In this document: positions 1 to 11,699 of the stretch, piece after piece
How positions within the stretch are numbered: position 1 is the first letter of the stretch
Layout of the letters: every line of letters starts with the position of its first letter
NCBI GenBank assembly: GCA_020091685.1
Contig: CM034603.1
Coordinates: forward strand, 18,641,308 to 18,705,307
DNA: 64,000 nt
Reading direction: 5' to 3'
Source of the DNA: Lutjanus erythropterus
Lineage: Eukaryota; Chordata; Actinopteri; Lutjaniformes; Lutjanidae
Program-made: the position numbers and the translations under genes
Notes under the pieces: model-generated
What the model was told of the DNA's origin: nothing
The model's input: only the letters and a program-made list of their open reading frames with translations
Database searches by the model: none

Positions 1-44
1 AATGTGAAGTGCAGTAATGTAAACTGACATAAAGCTGAACTCAC

Positions 45-224
45 GTTCTCCTCCAGTCTGGAGAACTGTTGATCCAGTTTCTTGGGGTCGGTGTTGGGGG
101 GCAGTGAGGTGGTGGAGAGTCGGGGGCCGTCTCCTCCCTCCACGCCCTGCAGCAGCTCCTCGGTGGTGTTCAGCACCTTAAGAACCTCAGTGGTGATGCT
201 CCGCAAAGACACAGCTGAGTACCT
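45..224 (-). CDS. myrip: myrip exon K (last exon in window), C-terminal coiled-coil region
   Basis: Sixty codons in phase 0 on both sides, with acceptor TTATAG before AGGTAC and donor AAC|GTGAGT. The translation begins RYSAVSLRSITTEVLKVLN and ends DQQFSRLEEN. This matches what I know of the MYRIP C-terminal region (an RYSA-SITTEVLKVLN segment followed by a coiled coil). In MYRIP/Slac2-c this part lies towards the actin-binding end. The codons are residues 1,174-1,233 of the assembled product. The open donor shows that at least one more exon lies beyond the left edge, so the stop codon and 3' UTR are not in the window. Confidence 0.9.
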
Positions 225-961
225 CTATAACACACACAGACAGGCAGGCGGTTTTCTTTGACCATTTCTCGTTATAAAAAAATGAATCTTAAAGTTTGTA
301 CCCTCAAGTTCTTCAGTGAAATGTTTGTTTTGTTACATGCATTAGCAACAGTTTATATATTCAACCCTGAAATGCCAGGATGTCTGAGATCCTTACAACA
401 TTAATATGATCAATACTTTTTTGAAAAACCTGTTGTATGCAATTTGAGTCAAGGCTTTCTGCCCTCTGGTGGATTATCAATGCACTGCAGGCAGCAGCCC
501 GCCTGTGAGCAAAATCCAACAAGGCTGCCTTAACAAAGTAACACATTTTTGGCAGGAAAATTGTTGCTTATTTTGAAAAAGGTACGTTAAGAATAAAAGG
601 TCCAATAAACACTTCAATTAAAAAAAAATAGAGTTTCCTGGGAATTATTTTATGTGTTAGGCTTTACAGGGTTAAATGCTGCTTTAAATGAAGACCAAAC
701 GTATTTAAAAAAATAAAAAAGTTCACAAAAGAAAATATGTTCACACTTGTGGAGGCCTCTATCATATCTGCAGTGAATAACAACGATCGGCTAATACAGT
801 AATAAGTAGAAAACATCAGTGTTACCCAGATAAATGAACATCAGCATATTGAAAATAAAGTTCTGACATCACATGCATGCATAAAAAACTTGAGAAATTA
901 GAAAAAGTACAGGTGAACTACACTCTCTAAATCAGCAATGATCACCATGCCGCCTTCTCAC
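225..961 (-). other. myrip intron, no other gene
   Basis: AT-rich intron between two coding exons. An open stretch of 61 codons on the minus strand near 361-546 has no recognisable content and no splice context. I see nothing else in this interval. Confidence 0.7.
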
Positions 962-1018
962 CTGCTCCAGCAGAGTTGATATAAACTGTAATGTTTTGTA
1001 AAGCTCCATGTCACTACC
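962..1018 (-). CDS. myrip: myrip exon J, 19-codon helical exon
   Basis: A small 57-base exon, phase 0 on both sides, with acceptor CTGTAG|GG and donor CAG|GTGAGA. It translates as GSDMELYKTLQFISTLLEQ, a short amphipathic helix that links the large acidic exon to the RYSAVSLRS exon. The call rests on exact phase fit, good splice sites and its place between two recognised myrip exons. It is too short to be found by ORF length alone. Confidence 0.8.
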
Positions 1019-2326
1019 CTACAGCGCACAGAGACACACAGAAGAGAAGAAAACACAGGAAAGACAAGGGAAGGCACAGTGTCCATTGTTAGTAGTTAGT
1101 TACATTGCAAAGAATAGTTAATAAGGAGAGTAACTCAAGATCAAGATCCTGGCAGCTGTAATACCTTCTTTAAAGTGAGTGTATGTGCTTTTACTGTTGT
1201 GGTCACAAGTGGTACTTGGGTTTTTCTTCAACTATGGGCATTTTCATCTCTCTAAAATTAGGAAAAATCAGCCTCTGTGACTTTAATTTTAAGCATCAAA
1301 GGTTATAAAATATATAATTTAGTACCCCAAAGTGCATGTAGCCATAGATTTTAATCTGGAACATGTTTTTCACAAATTGTATGCAACAAAATGTCACTGT
1401 AAGGACAAATGTTCATTTAATACATACATAACTAAAGTAAAGCAATAATGACACCTTGCGTTGTGAAGGGCACAATTTTAATGGGAAATGGTATTAATGT
1501 TGTCACAAAAATATTGAGATATTTGGTCAAAAAATTGTGATATTTGATTTTGTCTATAGCGCACAGCGATAATACAGTACAACAAACTCATTTATCACTT
1601 TAGCTGTTTCCACCCTGTGGATTACAGAACATGTTGTCGGTCACAACCTACATGATCACTAACTATCAATATTGCAAAGGTCTAAGATGTGCAACGGTGA
1701 AAACTGCAAAAAGTGCATTGAGACAAAGCTGAAAATGGCTGTTTTTCTGACTTCTTGAAAAGTTAACTTTTTAGGGATTTTCACAGGAAAGCAACGCTCC
1801 AAACATCTGATTATCTCATAGAAGATGCTGCATTGCTGTAGATTAAACTACCCAACAGTATATTAAGTTAAAATAAGCTAAACTTTAAACATCTACAGCA
1901 GTAAAATGCAACATACACATTAATGCAGCTGTAATATTAGTCCGAAATCATCATATATGACACTAAAACACTGACAGGAACCATTGTATTGCACAAGTAA
2001 TACCTTTGATAGTAAAACTAAATTTTGCTGATAATAATTAGGTCTATGTACTTTAACTTCAGTAAGGTTTTGAATTCAGGACTGTTACTTGTAGTGGCGT
2101 ATATCCTCCAGTGTTGCAATAATTATGTACTTTCTTTTTATAAGAGGAAGAACGTGTTATTTTGTTTTCAAAAGTTATATTGACTCACTTTAATGCTCAA
2201 TTTGCAACAAACTAAGTGGAAAATATATGGTATTTTGACTTTTGTTATGCTTGCAGGTTCTGTTGGCCACCTACAATAATGTTACATGTGTGTAATAAAA
2301 AGTTCAGCTTTTTTTACGATGCTTAC
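1019..2326 (-). other. myrip intron with a short dispersed repeat
   Basis: AT-rich intron. Around 1,498-1,575 it holds an inverted match to the repeat at about 16,580-16,940 (sharing words such as caaaaatattgagatatttg), so it is a fragment of the same dispersed family. I see no exon-like open frame in the rest. Confidence 0.55.
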
Positions 2327-4375
2327 CATTTGAATCTCCTCTGGTGACAGTAAACCCTCCAGAAGTGAAGATGTGCTGCTCTGCTCTTTGTCATCTGTAT
2401 TTTCTTCCTTAGTGTCCTCAAGTCTTTCATCTGTTTCTTTACTTTCACAGCCTCCATTTGCAGCAGCTCCCCGTGTCTCGATCACGTGACACTCAGTCGT
2501 AACTTCACTGTTTTCCTCTTGTTCATAATCATCCGCCTCTCTTTGTTCACACATTTGGTTGACCTCATTTTTCTCCTCAATTGTCATAACTGGAGGTTCT
2601 TCTTTAGCCAAAAGTCTTTTTTCTTGTGCATCTTTGTCTTTTCCCTGCAGCTCATTGTCATTTTTGCCTGTAGTCTCTCCACTCTCTTTTTTTCTGGAAA
2701 TATCTGCCTCCATTTGCACATTTAAGTTGTCTGTTCCTTCTTTCACAGCTGACTCTGGCATCACGTTGTCACCTCCACTTTTAAACTCTTTTGCACTTTC
2801 TGTCTCCTCTGATGAATTTGTGCTTAGTGCATCAATATCATTGTCTTCAAATACACTTTCTTTCTCCATTTTCATAGTGTCATCTGTCTCTCTTATTTCT
2901 GTCTCTCTGCTTATTCTGCCGTTATCTGCAGCTTCATTCTTTAACGTCCCGCCCTGCATGTCCTCCAAAGTCATCATCAGCATGCTGCTGATTATTCTGT
3001 CAAATTCTGCATCCTCCTCATCACTGTCTGCTGCTGCTGTCTCTCGTTTCTCCTGACTCTCTTTCCTGTCTCTCATCTCTTCCTGTCTTTCTTCTCCTTC
3101 CTTTTTGTCCAGCCACATCGCCTCCGGCTCATTCTCTCGCTGGACTTTTGTCTCTTGTAAGGCTATTATCTCCTGTGTCCTCTCTGTTTCCAACTCCATC
3201 TCTCGTCTTTCCTCTGGCTCTGTCAAAACTTCTACTTCTTCTTCACATACAGGTCTCTTTACCATCTTTTCATCCATCATTTCCTCTATTTGTGTTTTGT
3301 CTTGTAAGACATCTTCTGTATGTACTTTTTTGTCACTGCTCTCCTTTCTTTCCTCAATTTCATCCCTTAAATCAAACATTTTCACATCCAAATCTCCCAA
3401 CGATTCCCTCCTCTCCCGAATCTCTCCCACCTCCTCCTCCCACACAATTCCTTCTTCATTTACTCCCTCGTCTTCTCCAACTCTGTCCAGCTCGTCTTCA
3501 GTGGAAGAAAACTGAGAAGCGCCGACTAAACTGGACAAATCACGCAGCTGAGCGGCCAGGATAGCTTTTTCTGCCTGCAGTTTCCACAGCGTCTCTTCAT
3601 CTATCGCCCCCTCCTCCTCTTCAACTCGGCCTGCTCTGTCCAACTCGTCCTCCGTGGAGGAAAACTGGGTGGCGTTGACTTCGTTAGCTAATCTGCACAC
3701 TTTCACAGCCAGCTCCTCCTCCCCCTCTCCTGTCTTCTCCTCCTCCATGACGCCTACCCTGTCCAGCTCGTCCTCCGTGGAGGAGAACTGACTCGCCCTC
3801 ACTTCTTTTTCCAGCTGACGGAGATTATTAATAAGTCCGTCTGTTTTTTCCTCCTTATGCTTTTTAGTTTCCTCCTCCTCTTCCACGTCTTCATCCTTGT
3901 CTCCCTCCCATTCTCCTTCGCTCTGGCCAACTTTGTCCAACTCGTCATCAGTGGACGAGAAGTATGTGAGTCTGGACTGAGCGACCAGTCTGTATAATCT
4001 GTATCTCATCTCTTCATCATCTACTCCCTCCTCATCCTCTGTTCTTCCTTCATCCAAGTCAACCTCCATCCTCCACAGCCGCTCATCATCTTCGTCTCTG
4101 TCCTCACTTCCCTCTCTCTCTTCCTCCCTCTCTTCGTCACTTCCAGCATCTCTCACTCCATCGGCGACTTCTCCCTCTCCAGCGCAGGAGTCAGAAACTC
4201 TGTCCGTGAGTTGTTGGAGTTTTAACGTGAGCTCCTCATCCACCTGATTGGCCCCATGCCTGGTGATGTCACTCTCATGGTCAAAAGGTTCAGGGGTGGT
4301 GCCTCCAGAGGTCAACGTGTCTGGGGTCACAGCATCAGAGGCATGCTGGGAGTGGTTGTCGTTTTTACTGTCATC
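2327..4375 (-). CDS. myrip: myrip large acidic exon with four FSSTEDELD repeats
   Basis: A 2,049-base exon of 683 codons, phase 0 on both sides, with acceptor TTCACAG|GATGAC and donor ATG|GTAAGC. It supplies residues 472-1,154 and more than half of the visible protein. The product is extremely rich in Glu, Asp and Lys with long charged runs, so it is probably disordered or single-helix-like. The motif FSSTEDELDRVG or a close variant occurs four times, at about 3,482-3,514, 3,634-3,666, 3,757-3,790 and 3,931-3,964. Each is preceded by a leucine-rich helix and followed by an acidic run, giving a loose unit of about 40-60 residues. A related helix (LTLKLQQLTDRVSD) lies just upstream and resembles the LEELTSNVSD segment of melanophilin. 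Mammalian MYRIP is shorter overall as I know it, so this exon looks expanded. Serine-rich open frames on the other strand are shadows of the acidic codons. Confidence 0.9.
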
Positions 4376-4729
4376 CTGTGAATGTAAGAAATAATAATAA
4401 AATAATTATAATTACTTCTGTCATGAGGTAAGTGGGATTTCACCGAATGTTCATCACTACTGTAGATTAGAGCCCAACAAATATTTATATAGTATAACAG
4501 AATATATACATAAACACACACTTTTGCAAAGATCCCTTAAAAGTGGTGAACTCTTGTGAGTATTTTCATAAAAGTAAACACATATAGCCATAATAGCAAA
4601 ATGTAGGTATATATAAAACCTGAATTCTGTTAGAAACAAAAATTTCAGTTGAACTAAATGGTCCCTAATATAACAATATATAACTAGTAACTAACAAATA
4701 TTAAAATTATAACTAAAGTTATTATCATT
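4376..4729 (-). other. myrip intron, AT-rich, nothing recognised
   Basis: AT-rich sequence upstream of the acidic exon. Two short minus-strand open frames at 4,327-4,639 are hydrophobic and AT-driven, and they run into the splice acceptor. I do not regard them as coding. Confidence 0.6.
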
Positions 4730-7349
4730 AGGGTTCTAACCCCGAAGGGGTAGAACCCTTCTAAGATTGTACCGGTTTATTTATTATTATTTTTTGTTGT
4801 CTGCCGCTTGAGCTAAAATTCCCGTGAGCTGGAATGAGCCAGAAACCTGAAACTTGGCCCATTGATTGGAAATGATGTGCATCAACTTTTATTAAAATAT
4901 GAGCCCAGTCGGCCACATGGTGGCGCTGTAATTAAGGCTTAAAAATGACTTTTTGGGGAGGCCACGCCCCTCACACCATAAGTCTGATTGACTTGAAATT
5001 TGACACACAGGTCCAGCTCAATGTCCTCTACAAAAAAGCCTCTAGGACCATGAAGGTCCGCCTGACTAGATTTTTTGCTAATTTGCATAATTTGAAAAAC
5101 AGTAAAATGACATAAACTTTTACAATTTTGACTCCATCAACACCAAATTTGGTACAGAGCTTTGGGGGATGACGAGACACATTGCTATTACAAATGAGCC
5201 AGATTGATCAAAAAACACGGCCGCCACGGACCAATGAATCTTCGCTGTGGGCGGAGCTTATAATTGATTGGCCATATCTCCCACACCCTTTGACCTATCA
5301 TCACCAAACTTGGTGGATAGGTCCACAATGAGACTTGGTAGCTGCCTACCAAAGCATTTTGAGCTCAGCCTATAGGGGGCGCTATAAATGCCACACATCT
5401 GTATCTCAAAGACCATTGGATGGAATTTCACCAAATTTGGTATGCATGCTCTAGGGGTGGCTATTAACCAATATCTTGAGTGCCATGTTGATAGGTGCAA
5501 GTGGGCGTGGCCTATACGTCATTAACCGTCCGGAAGGACCTAGGGACATGAAACTTGGTACTTGGTACTACTTGGTACATGGACTATAAATGACATCCAA
5601 ATATTGCTCAAAAAAATTGGTCCCAATCGGCCTCATGGGGGCGCTATAACATAGAGTGTAAAGTTTGAAAGGCTCTGCCCGCCGCACCACAAGTGCTATT
5701 GACTTGAAATTTTACACACACATCCTCCTGATTATCCTCTACAAAAAAGCCTCTTGCACCATGAATGCCGCCCTTACAGAATTTTTGCTAATTTTAATAA
5801 TGTTAAAAACAGTTAAAATGAATAAACTTTTACAGTTTTGACTCCATCAACACCAAATTTGGTACACGGCTTTGGGGGATGACGAGACACATTTCTATTA
5901 CAAATGAGCCAGATTGATCAAAAAACACGGCCGCCACGGACCGATGAATCTTCGCTGTGGGCGGAGCTTAGAATTGATTGGCCATAACTCCCACACCCTT
6001 TGACCTATCGTCACCAATCTGGGTGGGTAGGTCCACAATGAGACTTGGAAGCACACCCTAAAAAAGATTTTGAGATTGGCACATAGGGGGCGCCACCGCC
6101 ATTCCCAGATATTCCCGTTTTTTCCCAAACCGTTTTCCCATTGAAAATGAATGAGGGAATCTTCAAAAATCACAAAATTTCACCTTTTTTCAAACGGTAA
6201 CTACCGATTCATACTTTCAGCTAGAAACTCCATTCAAACTGGAAAATGTTCAGCAATTCCTTGACTTTTTACATATGATTCAACTTTTCAATACCATTCA
6301 AACTTTCCAAAATATTCAGTGTTTTCTGAAACTTGGTTATAATGGAAGTCGATGAGAAAATCCTTCAAACTCACTCATCTTCACCCACACTTCACAAACT
6401 CATACATCCACGTAGAAACTCCATTCCAACTCTGAAACGTTGACATTGCCGTCGACTTTCAGTGACTGATTCGTATTTTCCATATCTCTTTTAGTTTTTC
6501 TACACCAGCTGTTTAAAAATCATGAAATTTTCAGCCCTTCTCAGAATTTATAATGGATGTGTATTGCGTGGAATGTTGCCACTTAGAGTGGGTGATGTCA
6601 TCACTAGAGTGCACAGCACCTGTGAAATCATCAAGAAATTTCCTCTTAAACTCGCTGGTGCGGCCACATCGTTCACTCTACGTACACAAATTGTACACCA
6701 AATTGTAGGAAAAGCCGTTCCGGTCGCAGAGGTGCGACCGCTGAAGAACACGGATTTAGGGTTTTGGCTGCAGGTGGTCTGAAACGACAACAAGAACGAC
6801 CCCCTGTCCCATTCACTCCCATGTTAAGTGAGAGCCCAAATTTCTGGAAGAAAGCAGACCATTCCAGTTATGTCCATCGTGGCTCTGGCCTCATTTTTCA
6901 CACCACAGAAATGAAATTTACACCTTTGTGATCCGCATCCCGTCCTCTCGCTGACGGTGTGCTTTTTGTAGCTGTAGCACTTACGGTTTTTCATTAAACG
7001 GTTGGAGTTTGACAGGAACTTTTGGCTCAGTTTCTGCCTTTTCTTGGTGTATTTAAATTTGACTGTGCCATTGCCAACCGGTGATTGGCTGAATCAACTC
7101 CGGCCGTTCGGCCAATCGTCTATGTGTCACAGCACGGTCAAATTTGGAAAACAGAGAAGTGGCTTTGAGGTATACTTAAGTAAAGAGATGGTCTTCCTGC
7201 CTGTGTATGTGTTGCTTGGAGCTTTCGGGGACAGGGTGGGGAACGTCTTGCACTACGGCAGATGAGGGTCACACTGGGTGGTGAGGGTCACGGTGGCTGG
7301 TTTGGGGCGGAACAGGTTAGAACCCGCAAATTGCCGCTTGCGGCTATAT
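4730..7349. mobile_element. 2.6-kb interspersed element with 8-bp target duplication
   Basis: The element is flanked by the direct repeat TTATCATT at 4,722-4,729 and 7,350-7,357, an apparent target-site duplication. The left end is a hairpin (GGGTTCTAACCCC, GAA, then GGGGTAGAACCC). An 11-base inverted match GGGTTCTAACC / GGTTAGAACCC joins 4,731-4,741 to 7,315-7,325, and a second small hairpin (CCGCAA...TTGCGG) closes the right end. Inside, a segment of several hundred bases is present twice about 710 bases apart (for example the word starting ttgactccatcaacacc near 5,129 and 5,839). Short open frames here carry no recognisable domain. It looks like a non-autonomous DNA transposon of a type common in fish; the superfamily is not settled. 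Confidence 0.7.
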
Positions 7350-8077
7350 TTATCATTGTTTTTGTGTATTATGTTTAGTTTTTTTATTTGATGTTATTTT
7401 GTTTATTTATGTTATTTAATATTTTCCATATATGTTTTATATATTTTTAAAATGTTTTTATTTATTACTTTTTATATATCATTGATAACTTTTGGATCAA
7501 TTTGTCCTGTGGCCTGCAAAATGTATACAAAAACAAGAAAAAAAAAAAAGTCTATTACAAGTTTTGTGATATTTTCAAATCTCTTGTCAAACCATTACAA
7601 AAAAATCAAATATTCAAAAATACTTAAAACACAGAAAAGAAGCAGTTTTTTTTTTTTTTTTTTTTTACATCTGGAAACCTCAAACCAGATAATATTTGCT
7701 TGATTAAATAACTGCAATGATCATTCACCAGAATTGTTGCTGATCTATTTATTATCAATCAACTGATAATAACGGATTGATTAATCTGTTGTTTCACCTT
7801 TAAATTAGTTATATTTTGAGATACTTTCCTGTAAGTGCTATTCTACATTCCTATTTTAACAGTTCTGCTTCTGTTATTTTGTACACTGAAATAAATTGTA
7901 GTCTAATCCAGACTTTACATTCCTGAACTTTAACAAGAAATTTAACCTCTTATAGTACCAGAATTAGCAGTCGGTGATATAAAGTCAACTTGCTTCTATT
8001 ATTATTTTAATTGAATTATTTTCTGCTAAGAGATCTTCACATCTCCATCAGTTTGTAGTTTGTAATTTATTTCTTAC
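7350..8077 (-). other. myrip intron, AT-rich with homopolymers
   Basis: The sequence includes a long T run near 7,649-7,667 and an A run near 7,539. No exon or recognisable repeat was seen. The plus-strand open frame at 7,452-7,703 is low-complexity and runs through the homopolymers. Confidence 0.6.
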
Positions 8078-8625
8078 CAGCACAGGAGAAGAATAACACT
8101 CTTTTTTGCTCTTCCTTTTCTTCTGTGACCTCTTGACTTTTTTCACCTCCTGCTCTGCAGTCACCTCTTGCTCCTCTTCCTCTTCTGCTCCCTCCACATT
8201 AAAGTTCACATCGATGATGCTGGTCCTGCGGGATGATGAAGGTCGCCTGATCTCCGCAGGCACCTTCTTCTTAAAAATAGCCAGCAGAGGTTTATTAGGC
8301 TTCCAGTTCCCCTCAGAGTCTGACAGCAGACCGTCCCTGCTGCCTCGGCGGCCCGTCAGCGGGGATGGCGTCCTGTCATGAGTGTCTTGCAGATTGAAGT
8401 TTGAGTCTGTCATCTTCCTGTGGATCTCCTGGAGGACGGCGCCCCAGGAGCTGTCAGGCTCAGGTTTGGTTTCGTTGTCAGAGCCCATTCTTTCGTAGGC
8501 GGACACAACTCCGGACTCCCTCTCCAAGGCACTGTAGACCAGACTCTTTCTCTTGGTCAGCAGGCTGGGACGTGACAGCTGGGCGCTCTGCAGGGCAATC
8601 CAGTTCCCATCTGGGCTCTTCAGCA
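8078..8625 (-). CDS. myrip: myrip exon H, conserved middle region
   Basis: A 548-base exon entered in phase 1 and left in phase 0 (acceptor GTCCTCAG|TG, donor CTG|GTAAGA), residues 289-471. It starts VLKSPDGNWIALQ and continues with SLVYSALERESGVVSAYERM, the NWxALQ and SAYxxMGSD blocks that I associate with MYRIP. It then has a Ser/Arg-rich stretch, a segment SIIDVNFNVEG and a basic tail (KKVKRSQKKRKSKK). The middle third of MYRIP is known to bind myosin Va/VIIa tails and exocyst components. The basic tail could also be a nuclear-localisation-like or lipid-binding patch, but nothing in the sequence decides this. Confidence 0.92.
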
Positions 8626-8889
8626 CTGAGGACACACCTCCACATGCACGCACGCACACACACACACAGATATCATGCAGACAAGCAGAGAACATATGCC
8701 AGACAAGAATACCACACAAAGTACAATCACACCAGCAGCAACATAAACAAACAAAAACAGACAGTGGAGGCAGGTATTAGCGGACATTGATTATTATACA
8801 TATATCAATTCAATTAATATAACTAAAATAAATGCAAATAATATAACTGATAATATCAATTAGAAATCATTAATATTATATGAGCCTTA
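8626..8889 (-). other. myrip intron with CA-rich tract
   Basis: Short intron section with a (CA)n-like run at about 8,652-8,668. No other feature is visible. Confidence 0.6.
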
Positions 8890-9440
8890 AAGGCATAATT
8901 AGATAGTAGATGGTGGTCGCCACACCGCCAATTTTGAGAAGCAGCAAGGCACTTTAAAAAAAAATAAATAATCAGAAGTATACACTATGTTTAGAATATT
9001 TCCACTGCTTCACATTGCCACACAAAGCAAACAGATTCCATTGAAAATAACAGTTAAAATCAGCCTCGCACAATGCAGGGGTTCCTGTTCCACCACTGCC
9101 TCAATCTGTGAATTTGTTTGTGTTTTTGTGTATTGTGTTTTTGTTATCCAATGGAGTACGGTTAAGCGAGCAAGAGCAATAATTAGCTCATAAAACATTG
9201 CTTTATCATTGGTAAAGGCTGTCTAACAGTAAAGTAAAGCAGTGAAAGTATTCTAAATGTAGTGTAAAATTAAACTGATATTGATTTTTTTAGTTGGACC
9301 TCTTTTTTAAGATGCTAGAATACGTTTCACTGCCGACCCTGTCCACAGCTTAGCTTCTGCGCTTCTCCAAACTAGTGGCACGTTCCCATCCATCTACTGT
9401 AGGTAATGCACTGACAACAAGTACCTCATACAACCTCATT
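8890..9440. mobile_element. Foldback MITE-like element
   Basis: Imperfect inverted arms: agtagatggtgg...gagaagcagcaaggca on the left pairs with cttctgcgcttctccaaact...catctactgt on the right, and tagaatatttccactgcttca near 8,990 pairs with agcagtgaaagtattcta near 9,240. A related copy lies at about 34,290-35,010. It is a familiar fish repeat, probably non-autonomous, inside a myrip intron. Confidence 0.55.
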
Positions 9441-9598
9441 TCAAATAATAATTTTTAAGCAAAAATAGAATTTGCTGCTGAAAGTAAATTAAATATTTTG
9501 AATGTTCAAAGGCAAGAAACATTCCTAGCACAACAAAACCTAAAAGAACAACGACTGGTGGGTTTAAAAAATCGAAGCTACAATCTAAAAGATCTTAC

Positions 9599-9734
9599 CA
9601 GCATTGTCCAGCCGGTCGACGCTCTTCCAGGTTGACATGGCCGACCCACCTCCTTCCTTCTTTAACGCCTGTGGAGCGTCCTGTATCAGTCCTGGAGGGT
9701 CATTGTCCAACAGTGAGAAGGCAGAGTGTGACCT
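9599..9734 (-). CDS. myrip: myrip exon G
   Basis: A 136-base exon entered in phase 0 and left in phase 1 (acceptor TTCTCAG|AGG, donor GCTG|GTAAGA). It encodes RSHSAFSLLDND near the start and STWKSVDRLDNA at the end, residues 244-288. The SAFS and SWKSVDRLD blocks are conserved MYRIP landmarks and lead directly into VLKSPDGNW in the next exon. The preceding exon ends in phase 0, so the join TIVQK/RSHSAF is in frame. I found no additional exon between them, although mammalian MYRIP has, as I recall, more residues at this point. Confidence 0.9.
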
Positions 9735-11335
9735 CTGAGAAGAGACATACAACAAATACAAATGACTGAAAAGTAGAAAACTTTCTGTTGTGTCACAGAC
9801 AACTGTTCTAGTTTGATCTTCAATCATCGTGGATGTGAGCAATGAGATGAAGACAACAGAGCAGTTTAACCAGCAGAGGTCAGCATATGTCACCGCATGG
9901 ATGAGAAGACGCCATATCATCCTTTCCTCTCAGTGATGAAAGATAATCAGATCCCTCACTTATGTAAAAGTTAAAAAAACAAAGTAAAAGTATTCCATTG
10001 CAGGTACAGGTCCTTCATTTAAAATTCTACTTAAGTAAAAGGTATATAGAGTGACCAAAATGTATGTAAAGTATCTATTCTTATATACATATACACCAAC
10101 TACCTGTCTGACGTGTTTTTAAGACATGTGCCCATTAAATCTTTCAGGTCCTCTGGTAATCGTTAGGGTCCGGTCTAAGACCCACAGCAAGAATGCCTTC
10201 AGCCACTATGGTTTAGTTTTGAGGGGAGCAGAGAGTGTACACATCCTCAAAAGAAAACTTTTTAGTCTGGTAGTGTTTTTATTTAGTTTTTATTGCACTT
10301 TACTTGTGCTCCTATTTTTTATGAGTTTTATTTTATTAATTTAAGTGTTTTATGTTTTAAACTTATGCTGTTTTTAGCTCTTTTTCTGTTAAGCACCCAG
10401 GGTTGTACTTGATGTATGACTCATACACTATAAGTAAAGTGTGACTGACTGACTGACTGACTGACTGATTGACTGATTGACTGATTGATTGATTGATAGT
10501 TTAGTCCAGTGTCAGAGCCCCAGTGGGTCACAAGATAAATTTGAAGGGTAGTGAAAGGATTACTCAACCAAAAAGAAAAAAACAAAACAAAACAAAAAAA
10601 CCTCAAGTCTGCTACACAAATGCATACTTCACATGTGCACTTTTTAATTAAATATTTTATAATTTTACCTGTTTGAGGGAAATGTTTCACTGGTGGAAAC
10701 AAATCTGAGACGTGTGAACTCATGGACACTGGCATTTCTCTAAGAGTTCTCAAGTCAAAACTGTTGCAAACAACTGGTTTAATCATAATTAAATAATAAT
10801 AAATATATATATGGTATTTGAGTAAATGTACTTATTTATGGTCCACCACTTTTGCACGGCCCCTGTACATTTATACTATTGTAAAACTTGAGTGATTATG
10901 ACTGATGTTTGTTTTTTTTACCCAGAGGCCTGGCTGGTGTTTAAGGGAGCTGGAGGCTTGATCACAGGCAGACTGATGATGATGATGATGATGAAGGTCA
11001 GTGTTGTGTTCAAGTGGCCAATCTTGATCATATTCTGCCCTCATCTCAGCCAAAGTCTTCCTCCTACTAATAATCTAAGACAGATGGAGATATGATTAGT
11101 ACTGCAAACAGATCCGATCCCACAGTGAACACAAACATCAACTTGTTTTCCCGTTTCACAATTTCAGTATATGATTTTGTTTTAATATGTGCAAGATGTA
11201 TACATTTGAACACATCTGTCTTCAGGAAAACAGCTGTCCACACACAGTAAATCAGCCTGATTACACACCATAAAACATCTGTCACTACACAAAGTGAGTG
11301 TTTGCAGCTCAGACAGCAAAATTATTTTTTCGTAC
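9735..11335 (-). other. myrip intron with microsatellites
   Basis: Intron containing a tetranucleotide repeat (annotated separately) and a short (GAT)n run near 10,975-10,993. Open frames on both strands here are low-complexity or lack splice context. Confidence 0.6.
10440..10498. repeat. (TGAC/TGAT)n microsatellite
   Basis: Consecutive GACT units grade into GATT units, a compound tetranucleotide tract inside the intron. On the minus strand it reads as a repeated SVSQ peptide frame, which is an artefact. Confidence 0.9.
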
Positions 11336-11416
11336 CTTTTGCACAATAGTTTTCGCCAGTTCCTCAATGAGTTCTCCTCTGTGTTCACGCAGATAGCGTG
11401 CCTCATCCTGTTTCTC
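11336..11416 (-). CDS. myrip: myrip exon F, helical segment
   Basis: An 81-base exon, phase 0 on both sides (acceptor TTACCAG|GAG, donor AAAAG|GTACGA). It translates as a helix containing DEARYLREHRGELIEELA, residues 217-243. The YLRxHxxELxEELA pattern matches the MYRIP segment after the AEEAIxEAISKAE helix. It is too short to stand out as an ORF and is supported by phase, splice sites and similarity. Confidence 0.88.
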
Positions 11417-11699
11417 CTGGTAACACACAAACATACATAAACGAAGAAAGCTATTCAGTGCCAAACACACACACACACAAATGCACAATATAAACCGATT
11501 ACTCCTCTAAACATATGCTCTAAATATACATATGTGCTGCGCTCTGTTCAGAAGCTTTGGGATGCTTTAACACATAAGTGAAAAGAAAATCTTTTATACA
11601 GTATTTTAGAAAGTTGCTGCAGAATCAGACATATACATTGCAGTTGAACTTACAGATCGTTCTGTGTTATAAATATAAGACATTACACTTATTTAGTAT

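Noticed and set aside
2486..3564. Serine- and leucine-rich plus-strand open frames over the acidic myrip exon
   Set aside because: They are the complement of Glu/Asp/Lys codons of a well-supported exon and have no splice or start context of their own.
5258..7265. Several 80-90 codon frames inside the 2.6-kb element
   Set aside because: They differ between the two internal copies and lack transposase motifs.
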